From positions 168,766 to 194,710 of the forward strand of contig VHZZ01000539.1 of NCBI GenBank assembly GCA_009801015.1: DNA of 25,945 bases. The letters run 5' to 3'. Origin of the DNA: Silene noctiflora (Eukaryota > Streptophyta > Magnoliopsida > Caryophyllales > Caryophyllaceae). A program made the translations under genes and the position numbers. The notes below the pieces were generated by a model. That model was not told the DNA's origin. It worked only from the letters and a program-made list of their open reading frames with translations, and made no database searches. Positions 1 through 7,680 of this stretch are shown here, piece after piece (position 1 is the stretch's first letter; each line of letters starts with the position of its first letter).

Positions 1-1450
1 CATCTTTCTGGAGTCCCGAGACACCGCAAACGGAATTCTTTTTGTGTATTTATTTTAATCTAAATTCTAGATAAATATAGAGTAAATTTATATTTATTTA
101 AAGTGTTGCTTAATTGATGTTTTGATTCACTGTCTTGGGTAAGAGTGTGCTAAGGTTGCATGGAGTGGCCGAGAGGTGGTGGGTCGTGCGCGATGATGAT
201 GCAAGGTTGTGACATGAATAGGCCTATCTAATTTTTAAGTAAATAGAACGTTTTTTTAAAACCGCGCATGAAAATCGCAATAAAAACTAACTTTAAATTT
301 GAATTTGAAATTTGGCATCAAAATTAAATATTTGAAATGTTTGAAAATTAGAGTTAGCCAAGACGAATTTTCAATTTCCAACATAGTTTCAAGACAAATA
401 TTCAATTTTTGACTTTGCGCTAATGCTTGAAATTCATCTCTACCTTGGCAGTTGGCACCAACTTTGAAAATTCAAATTTCGATCTGTTGAAACTTAAAAT
501 ACATCTTATTTAGATAACCAAAAGTGAAGATTATTATATGTTTTATTACTCAAATTTAAATTTTTAAATTTTCAAACTACCATTTTAATGTGTTAAGAGT
601 ACGGTTATTTATCGAACAAACAAATCGTCAACAACAGTATCGGTTCTTCGTCACATATTAACAACTTACAACAGTTAGATAATCTTACCTTCAAGTAACT
701 ATGAACTATAACATTCATGATAAAAACTCTTTCGATTCTAAACATTACATTATGAAACTACTTCGGACTCGTATGCTCCACACAACCATGCAAGACGACT
801 TATTAACAATTGTCGATACTAGTACCACATTAAAATGTGGTTTAAAAACCAGAATCGCATTTTAAGGTATTTTGTATGTTGTAAAATTGTTGCATTATCT
901 TTTTAAACATTATTCAAGTTGCCACATCATTTAATGTATGCCACCGCCTCCATCCGCGCACCAAGTATAGTGTACATACAATTTACTATCACTAACATTT
1001 CTCAAAATTTTATTTTGAAATTACATTTTGTCTTGCAGAATAAAATAAGTGATATTTTTATCAAATTTATAAACAAAAAAATTAAAAGCAAATTTTAGAT
1101 TATTTTAAAAATAAAATTATCTGGCTATGGGTCATGTCGAGTTAAAACGGTTTCAGGGTCAAGTTACAAGTCGGTTCAGTTCACTCTAGCTCAAATTGGG
1201 TTTGTGGTGAATCAAGTTTCGGGTCGAGTCACAAGTCAGTTCAAGTCTTGTCATTTCGGGGTCTATCGGTTTATCGGTTAACTTTCGGGTACGTTCTGGC
1301 CGATTTCGGTTCAACAAATTTTACGTGTTTTATAGGTTGGTTCTTGAATAAGTCGGGTCGGTTTTTCAAGTCGGGCCAACTTCTGCCAGCGCTGGACTCA
1401 TTTGCAAGCAAGTCTCAAAACCGCAACCCAAATCTGAATACAAAGCCCAA
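1..1450. other. AT-rich intergenic DNA, no gene seen
   Basis: There is no convincing coding exon here. The left part (about 240-560) is rich in runs such as AAATTTGAATTTGAAATTT. From about 1120 to 1400 the sequence changes to a degenerate motif related to GGGTC/TCGGGTC, repeated at irregular spacing (GGGTCATGTC, AGGGTCAAG, TCGGGTCGAG, TCGGGTCGG). The same motif in the opposite sense (GACCCGA) recurs near 6340-6390 and 24540-24740, so it looks like a dispersed low-complexity repeat and not a promoter of the gene at 1631. The open reading frames in this part are short and show no recognisable family. Confidence 0.6.
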
Positions 1451-1630
1451 CTGAAAAAATCCCTTCCGAAATGTCCAAAACATTTTCAGTATTAACCCAC
1501 CATGCTTCACTTGATGATACCTTGGCTTGGAGGGCAAGGCTAAAACAGAAACAGAAACAGAAAAGAGAGAGAAAATTCAAGAAAGAGACACCTGAAAACT
1601 AGAGACAGAAAGCTTGCAGAAAGTACAACA

Positions 1631-1732
1631 ATGGTGAAGTACGATCTCACGATCACTGCTGAATTGGAAAACGTCTCAACTCTTCAACTTATGGGCGGCC
1701 TGCAGGACCTTAACTTCCGCTACTTCTTCAAG
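1631..1732 (+). pseudogene. DUF866 relic, exon 1
   Basis: The ATG at 1631 follows a purine-rich leader (AAAGTACAACAATGG) in a good plant start context. The exon codes 34 residues that match the N-terminus of DUF866 proteins, ending FRYFFK in frame at 1732. The donor is AAG|GTCTCT. The reading continues open into the intron, but the family match stops at the donor. Confidence 0.75.
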
Positions 1733-2052
1733 GTCTCTTTCTTCCTACATTCTTTACTTTCTTTTCTTTTTCGCTACATTTTTTCGAAATTCTCAGAGAT
1801 TTTTTTTCTTTCGAAATTATCTTCATTATCGTAAATTCTTTGTTTCGTTTGTTCTTCGTCGATGTATCTTTCGCTACATTTTTCCGAAATTCTCTTAGGT
1901 TTTTTTGTTCCGTTTATCCTTGTCGATTGAATATTTCGCTACACTTGTTTCGAAATTCTCCTCATCATCGCACTTGTTTCGTCGATACATTTATCTTTTC
2001 GCTACATTTCGGAAATTATGAGAGTTGTGATTTTATGTGTGTTTGTGTGCAG

Positions 2053-2111
2053 CTGGAATGTGAGAACTGCGGACTAGTGACGAAGAAGGAAAGCTAGGTG
2101 TGCTTGAACAA
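2053..2111 (+). pseudogene. DUF866 relic, exon 2 with in-frame stop
   Basis: The acceptor is TTTGTGTGCAG|CTGGAATG. The exon codes LECENCGLVTKKES, with one CXXC pair (CENC), then TAG at 2095-2097, then VCLN and a strong donor AA|GTAAGT at 2112. The residues after the stop still align with the family, so the stop looks like a substitution inside a once-normal exon. The intact splice sites suggest the loss of function is not old. Confidence 0.7.
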
Positions 2112-3299
2112 GTAAGTTCTCGTTCCTAAAATCAACCGCTATGTTCATCTTCATCAGAAGGTTTATTTCTCTCTACTTAAATTGTCGTCGTCTTCTTCTC
2201 ATTACATTCCCTATTTATCGCTAATTTTTAAATAATTACTAGGTTATGTATAGTTATCACGCAGTTCATAGATCTATGATTTGCATCTTCGTTGTATTTT
2301 TTGAGAATTTAGTATATTATTATGATTATACGGAGTATCTTTTAAGTGAATTTGACTGCATTATATCTATATTTTTCGAAAGTGCTCAAGGATCCTCGAT
2401 TGATTGTTTTGTGTTAATTTTATCGTTCTCTTAAGGTTTTCATATTGATTGCGATGTTCTGTTACAGTCGCTTGTAACTTGTAATGTTAACTTGTACCAG
2501 AAATTATGTTCTTTTATGTGGTGCTGCAATATACTCCGTAATATTCACGTTTCAAATGTTTAACTTGTACCAGAAATTATGTTCTCGGCGTCTATGGTTA
2601 ATGTTAGATCTGGTTTTGGCGTCATTGCGCAGAGTGTTGCTCCCTTATTTGATTGTTGTTTGCTGAGTTGTGGCGAACCAACAGTCATTCTAATTTATTC
2701 CTGTAAAAAATTCCCTGATACTGTGAATGCTGTTTATTCCCTGTGTTAATGTTTATGGCTGAAAATTGTGTAAACCTGATTGGATAATACAAAATATTAC
2801 TGTGTGTTTTCTTGGTCCGCTGTAATCCTTGTGAGCTGTGCAGAGTGTAGACCATATCGCGACCTTCATTTTTTTTCTCTTGTTTTGGGTTTCAGTGCAG
2901 GGGCTCTGGGGCTGTGAGCAATAAGTATAATATGCTGCAGTCCGGCTTGGTGTTTCTTTAATTTGTTGCTGAATAAAACACTTTAACTTCACCTTCGATC
3001 ATCGTAATTCCTCGTTTAATTTCCATTTATACAAGGTTACATATATTGCTAACACCGGAATATGTTTGTTCTATTATTGAATAAGACATTTTGCATCCCT
3101 TTGATCATGTACTTACTTTTTCTTTTATATCCATGCTAAACTGAATTAAAGGTCTTTCATTGTTTTACGACTTTAAAGATCGAGTATCAAAAAAAAAAAA
3201 AAAAAAAAAACTGTAGTCCTCTTTGGATCAACTCCATTTTTCATTTTGAAAGATTTCAATGAATTGACTACATAACCCACAAAACCACTCTCATTTGAG
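2112..3299 (+). other. Intron-like DNA of the DUF866 relic
   Basis: Non-coding, T-rich on the plus strand, with no exon that I can match to the missing DUF866 core. It holds a 26-bp direct repeat (2487-2512 and 2560-2585) and a poly-A run near 3190-3210. Confidence 0.5.
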
Positions 3300-3304
3300 C
3301 ATGA

Positions 3305-3526
3305 TGATAGAATTATGAGAATGATTGAATTGTATCAGAATTGCATGAATAATAAAGTTACAAGCCTATGTTTATATACTAATTACAGTAAGAATAAAAC
3401 TAAGCTAGAGAAATATACTTGTCGTTAAACAAGGCAAAAGAATAGGAAAGATATCAAATATTATACACTAACTATATATCAATAAGATCATAAGAAGATA
3501 ATAGAATATGCTATGTAATATTCTCA
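3305..3526 (-). repeat. LTR (3' LTR of the minus-strand element)
   Basis: Intact copy of the repeat, from TGATAGAATTATGAG to AATATTCTCA in plus orientation. It aligns along its whole length with the two halves 4793-4890 and 5603-5726, with a few differences (for example the pair TTACAGTAAG/TTACACTAAG). Confidence 0.8.
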
Positions 3527-3973
3527 ATATGCCCCCGCAAGACGGACGGTCGGAGAGAAGTCCGATCTTGGAGATTAAAAGAGGACGGTAACGAGTACAG
3601 TAGTAGAAGGCGGTTTGCAGGGCGCTGGAAGGTGAGTGAAGTTGGACTCTGGTTTGGTGGTAAGGGTACTAAACTTGACGGTATGGAAACAGGCTAGTTT
3701 GGGTGACAAGAAGCATATAGAGGTTTCTTGAAGTTGGGGTTTCCTTGAACATTTGCACAACATGAACAATTTGAGTGTGCATGGTGATGGGGTTTTGAAG
3801 ATTGCATGTTTGTCGTGGGCTGTCATTCAGATTTTGCAATTTTTTTTTTTTTAAAAAAAAAAAAATAGAAGAGAGAAATTTGATTGCGAGTAAGAAAAAT
3901 TTGAGGAATTTCATAGAAGTAGTGGAGGTGAGAATTTGGTGAGTTTGTACGGGTTTTGCCATGGTAAAAAATA

Positions 3974-4181
3974 CTCCCTCCGTCCCGGTCATTTGTTGTC
4001 CTTTGGTTTTGGCACAAACACCAAGGAAAGATGAGGGAGCCAATTGTAAGATGACAAGTGGACTAAATTGGGAGTGAATGATCAAATTGATTATAAAATG
4101 CAATCTTAAAATAGAAAGGACAACAAATGACGGAGACGCCCCAAAATGGAATAGGACAACAAATGATCGGGACGGAGGGAG
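3974..4181. mobile_element. Stowaway-type MITE inside the retroelement
   Basis: A 208-bp element flanked by TA on each side (3972-3973 and 4182-4183). Its terminal inverted repeats begin CTCCCTCCGTCCCG and continue through CATTTGTTGTCCT; 28 of the first 29 bases match between the ends. TA duplication with a CTCCCTCCGT end is the hallmark of Stowaway (Tc1/mariner-linked) MITEs. A third partial copy of the terminus (GACAACAAATGACGGAG) lies just inside the right end. It has no coding capacity. Confidence 0.85.
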
Positions 4182-4780
4182 TATGAGAGCCATAATGGCA
4201 GGATACATGGGATAGTTTGCTGCGTGGAGGATTAATATATTTTTTTTATTTTTTATTTTTTACAAGAGTTTCTGGTAGTAAAGGGTTGGTTGTGTATGAT
4301 AGTCGAAATTTCAGCCTTTGTTCGGAAGCATAGTTTTCCGGTTTTGGTTTGATTTTTGGTGGTTCGGATTCAATGTCAGTACCACTGAGAGTAATTTTGA
4401 TGATGTACACTTGTGTACGTGAAAAAAATTTAAAACAATGTAAGAAGGTGAGATATATATATTAAGCAATTGGTTGGTATTCACTTGATCTGCGAGAAAC
4501 TTTGGTTGTGACATGGTGTTGGTCGAATAATAGTGATGACCAGGGAAAACACATTTGAATGGGGGTTTGGATGCAACATGTAAGGCTTTATACGGGTATA
4601 TTTGGTTGTAGTGATGGTTTGTACCAAGAGTGTGTTAGTGATGATGACAATATATAGATGGTGGAAAAATAAAAAAAAAAAGAGCCGTGGCCATAGTTTT
4701 TGTAGTGGTGGCCGAAAGGGTGGCAGCGAAAATATAGATGAGGGGTTTGATGCAATTCTATGGTTGGTGGCAGCGGAAGN

Positions 4781-4792
4781 GCTCTGATACCA
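4781..4792 (-). other. Primer-binding site for initiator tRNA-Met
   Basis: The minus strand reads TGGTATCAGAGC immediately after the LTR end CTATCA. All 12 bases match the usual plant copia/TRIM primer-binding site. This fixes the orientation of the element as minus. Confidence 0.85.
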
Positions 4793-5725
4793 TGATAGAA
4801 TTATGAGAATGATTGAATTGTATTAGAATTGCATGAATAATAAAGTTACAAGCCTATGTTTATATACTAATTACACTAAGAATAAAACTAGGGACGTGCT
4901 AAATCCCGCGCACACTTTTACTAAATTCCGCGCATTTATCTCCCTTATTCTGAAATTACCCCTCTTATTTCTCACCCACAAAAAAGTCAACTAATCAAAA
5001 CCTCAAGAAACCCCCAAACCAAACCCTAGATTCCCAGCAACTGCTCCACCCGCGTCCCACCAACCACCCTTACTAACCGACGACGAAGAAGGAGGAGGAT
5101 GCGAGTGGTCGACGGCAGGGCTGGGGAAGGGACGGGTTGATGACGCGGCAGGTTTATCGACGGTATAGGGATGAGTTGACGATGCCAGGGAAGGGATGAG
5201 GATGGTCGACGGCGTAGGGTGGTCGTCGGGTCTAGGGAATGGGCCGTCGGGGATGGTGGATGGGTCGTCGGGAGTGGATAGAGTTTGTCGACGGAGAAGC
5301 GGTTGCGTTGATTAAATGGGACACAAATTAATCGATTATGGTGGATTAGGATGGTCGATGACACATTGGTCAAAGTCGACGGCCCGGAGATCGAGGTGGT
5401 AGGTGTTGGTGGAGGAGTGGTCGGGGATGGTGAGGGGGAAGGTAGGAGGGGTGGTAAGGGATGGCATGGATGTTGTGTACGTCATTGCTGAATGAACAAA
5501 TTTTTTTTTTTCTTTTTTATGAAGGTTAATGATGGAAAAGACGGACAAAGTGCGCGAGATGTAGTAAAATTATGCACGTGATTTAGCAATTACGTAAAAC
5601 TAAGCTAGAGAAATATATTTGCCGTTAGACAAGGCAAAAGAATAGTAAAGATATCAAATATTATACATTAACTATATATCAATAAGATCATAAAAAGATA
5701 ATAGAATATGCTATGTAATATTCTC
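4793..5725 (-). repeat. LTR (5' LTR of the minus-strand element), interrupted
   Basis: The LTR sequence runs from 4793 to 4890, breaks for a 704-bp element, and resumes after a repeated TAAAACTA, ending near 5725. Removing the insertion and one TAAAACTA restores a sequence collinear with 3305-3526. Confidence 0.8.
4891..5594. mobile_element. 704-bp long-TIR element inserted in the LTR (hAT- or MULE-like)
   Basis: The insertion is flanked by an 8-bp direct repeat TAAAACTA (4883-4890 and 5595-5602). The ends are imperfect inverted repeats of about 45 bp: GACGTGCTAAATCCCGCGCA on the left, and TAATTGCTAAATCACGTGCA on the reverse of the right end, both followed by a TTTTACTA.AT..CGCGCA stretch. 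The centre (5050-5470) is GC-richer and full of GTCGACGG/GGTCGTCGGG repeats. Open frames there are by-products of this repetition. An 8-bp duplication fits hAT, and long internal-matching arms fit Mutator-like MITEs. I cannot decide which. Confidence 0.75.
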
Positions 5726-5966
5726 CATGATTCCCAATATTTTCTAAGTAATTTGAATCTAGTGAGTTGTATGAAACGGTCTCTCTCTCATACATTTAAA
5801 ATCAAGCCAAATCCTGTAATCATAGGGTTAAAGGTTTGCTCTCATATGCATGACTACAGAATTCTTTGGTCTATAGAAAGGATTATGGGCAGGATTCTTG
5901 GGTCTGCATAATGCAATGGGTTACAGAATTTTTCATATTCAAGCAATTGATTTATAACTTGTGCAG

Positions 5967-6083
5967 AAATCTGGGATTATCTTTGAGAAAGTCGACTTGT
6001 CAGACGGAGATTGGGCAGAGTGGGATGAGAAGATGAATGCGGCTGTGGCAATTACAAACTTTAAATGGAGTCAGGTATTGTAA
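5967..6083 (+). pseudogene. DUF866 relic, C-terminal exon
   Basis: The acceptor CTTGTGCAG|AAATCTGG is followed by a reading frame giving KSGIIFEKVDLSDGDWAEWD, which matches the FEGIDLS.GD.AEYDEK block near the C-terminus of DUF866 proteins. It continues to ITNFKWSQVL and a TAA at 6081-6083. The end departs from the usual ISNLRATF-like tail, so either another splice site near AGTCAG|GTATTG was used or the tail has drifted. Confidence 0.65.
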
Positions 6084-6245
6084 AGCAGTACATAAAATGA
6101 AAACAAGTAACATCGTTCCAGTACAAGTGTCAGGAAGCGCAAACTCCGTCACTCTAATGTGTTTAACAATGGTGTCCTCCGGTGACATCTGTTATTTGCT
6201 GTCGACCTTTATCAGCTACGAATGTGGTGGCTTTAAGACTCTTTT

Positions 6246-6270
6246 GCTGCTGCTGCTGCTGCTGCTGCTG
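6246..6270. repeat. (GCT)8 microsatellite
   Basis: Eight uninterrupted GCT units plus one G. It lies downstream of the DUF866 relic's stop codon, and an open frame through it is leucine-only, so it is not treated as coding. Confidence 0.9.
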
Positions 6271-6970
6271 TGTTTACTCGATTGTTTTGAATGTTTTCTA
6301 CTTTAGGATTTGCTGTCTACTTTGAACATTAGAGACTAGACCCAGAACCAACCGACCCGTTGACCCGATCATAAATGACCCGAAATTATTAATATTAACA
6401 TTATATAACTCAAAATAAAGAGTTCACTGATTTGCTAGTCAAATTACTACGTGCAAGTTAAACTATTTTAAGCACTGGCCCCGCCAAAATCGATCTAAAA
6501 TAATCTTACTCGAAGTGATCGAAACAACCTGACAACTTGACATCCAAAATTGATCTGAAACATGAAATGGCCCAAGTTGTCTTACCAGTAATGTGTTGCA
6601 GAACTGAAATGAGCCAACGTAAACCTGATCAAATTGATTCATTTGCAACATCTATATAACCACGAACAACTGGAAAAAAAAATTATTTTTAGTCTCACGT
6701 AAATCTCACAGGCTAATAGCTCAAGGTGACGATCGGGTCACCCGGGTCAATTATGGGGCAATCTCACGGGCTAATAGCAAAAAAGAAAAATTACTGATTG
6801 AAGTACAAGTTATTACAAACTTGTTTTGAAACCAAAAGTTTAATGAAGCAAACACGTGCAAAAATTTGCACGAGTTTAGCACTAGTTTCAGTCTTTCAGA
6901 TAACAACATTTGATTGTTAGATACTAAAAGACCTCCATGGTAATAGAAATATTTATAATAGTTGGGCCTC

Positions 6971-6994
6971 AACCAAAACCTTAAGGTTTTGGTT
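6971..6994. repeat. Perfect 24-bp palindrome
   Basis: Twelve bases, AACCAAAACCTT, are followed directly by their exact reverse complement. It lies about 550 bp past the KNOX stop codon. It could form a hairpin in RNA from either strand. A transposon end is an equally good explanation. Confidence 0.7.
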
Positions 6995-7317
6995 AAGATG
7001 GTTCATCTATCACATGGCTCATATACGATGTCTATTATAACATGAATAAATAGTTCCAAATCGATCTATATATACCAGGAATTGTAAACTGCTAAATCTG
7101 TACAGCTACACCCCATGATTCAAACACTCTATTTATATGAAAAAAAAGTTACAAAATTATAGAATCACCCAGAATGGTAACTCTTACTGCAGTTTGAGAC
7201 CTATATATCATCTGATGTGATCTGCAAGTAGACCTGGAAATCGGATCTGGGATGGAATGGGTCATTTTGGGTACGGGTTGCTCCTACTGATGCAAAACAA
7301 TTGCTGCTGGTTTACCT

Positions 7318-7510
7318 ATACAATTACAACCGTGTTTACTCATCAGGCTTTTCTACGAAAGTAACAAGGCAATCAAGATACGAGGCATGTGAGACCAACT
7401 TAAATCCTCGTGTATGAGTTAACTGCGTAGTCTCATATGATGCATGACAGTTAACTCATACAATTACAACCGTGTTTACTCATTAGGTTAACTGTCTAGT
7501 CTCATATGGA
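7318..7510. repeat. Interlaced direct repeats in the KNOX 3' flank
   Basis: A 30-base unit (ATACAATTACAACCGTGTTT...) occurs at 7318-7347 and 7458-7487 with one difference. A second unit (GTTAACTG..TAGTCTCATATG) occurs at 7428-7450 and 7487-7509. The block begins 30 bases beyond the KNOX stop, so it is probably transcribed in the 3' UTR. Confidence 0.8.
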
Positions 7511-7539
7511 AACATCTCACAAGTTTTTGTATAGCTAGA

Positions 7540-7680
7540 TTACCTTTTACGCTTGCTCTTCACTGCAGTTGAACTTGAAGGATTACTGTGCCAATTTCTC
7601 TTCCTTTGATTGATGAACCAATTGTTAATCTGCTTTAGCTGCAACCCTGTTTCCTGCACCAATCTTGCCTTGTCTTCCTC
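7540..7680 (-). CDS. KNAT3: KNAT3-like exon 5
   Basis: 141 nt, acceptor TAATTGTAG|GAGGAAGAC. It codes [20 protein letters not shown], then [17 protein letters not shown] and a basic tail KSKRKR before TAA at 7540-7542. It contains helix 3 of the homeodomain, including the Trp, Phe, Asn and Arg positions used for DNA contact. This exon is too small to stand out as an open frame. Confidence 0.95.
   Translation of the reverse strand, partial: EEDKARLVQETGLQLKQINNWFINQRKRNWHSNPSSSTAVKSKRKR

Larger units (their letters stand above)
3305..5726 (-). mobile_element. Non-autonomous LTR retroelement (minus orientation) with nested insertions
   Basis: Two copies of a roughly 222-bp sequence bracket the element: 3305-3526, and 4793-5726 split by a later insertion. 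Read on the minus strand the LTR begins TGAGAATATTAC and ends CTATCA, so it has TG..CA ends. Directly inside the 4793 end lies GCTCTGATACCA. Its reverse complement, TGGTATCAGAGC, is the standard primer-binding site for plant initiator tRNA-Met. At the other end the minus strand has a purine-rich GCGGGGGCAT tract next to the LTR. The flanks carry CATGA on both sides (3300-3304 and 5726-5730), consistent with a 5-bp target duplication. The interior is only about 1.27 kb and shows no gag or pol, so the element depends on others, like LARD/TRIM-type elements. One ambiguous base (N) is at 4780. Confidence 0.8.
1631..6083 (+). pseudogene. DUF866 / CXXC zinc-binding protein (CZIB, C1orf123-like) gene relic
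   Basis: Three separated pieces match the conserved eukaryotic DUF866 family, small proteins that bind zinc through two CXXC pairs. Exon 1 (1631-1732) opens with MVKYDLTITAELENV and ends FRYFFK. Exon 2 (2053-2111) gives LECENCGLVTKKES, holding the first CXXC pair, then an in-frame TAG where the family normally has Cys in a KETCVSLNE-like stretch. The last exon (5967-6083) gives the family's C-terminal block, FEKVDLSDGDWAEWDEK. I could not find the middle exons, which should carry the second CXXC pair and the Gly/Pro-rich core. The interval between exon 2 and the last exon is largely filled by an LTR retroelement with further insertions. The stop and the missing core argue for a pseudogene. 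An assembly error at the TAG, plus exons I failed to see, is the alternative. The family assignment is from recognition of motifs, not a search. Confidence 0.7.
6084..7539. other. Intergenic DNA and KNOX 3' flank
   Basis: This holds the tail-to-tail space between the DUF866 relic (+) and the KNOX gene (-). It contains a (GCT)8 tract at 6246-6270, GACCCG-type low-complexity sequence (6340-6390), a perfect 24-bp palindrome at 6971-6994, and local direct repeats at 7318-7510 that probably lie in the KNOX 3' UTR. No coding exon was recognised, and no clear AATAAA signal on the minus strand could be tied to the KNOX transcript. Confidence 0.5.

Noticed and set aside
2053..2111. Alternative splicing to skip the TAG in DUF866 exon 2
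   Set aside because: The only nearby GT after the stop (TAG|GTGTGC) still includes the TAG, and I saw no in-frame donor before it.
3669..4208. 179-codon minus-strand open frame
   Set aside because: It crosses the Stowaway MITE and a poly-A/T run inside the LTR element and shows no gag or pol motif, so it is a by-product.
5026..5548. Minus-strand open frames rich in Pro, Ser, Arg
   Set aside because: They arise from the repetitive GC-rich core of the 704-bp element, and composition explains them.
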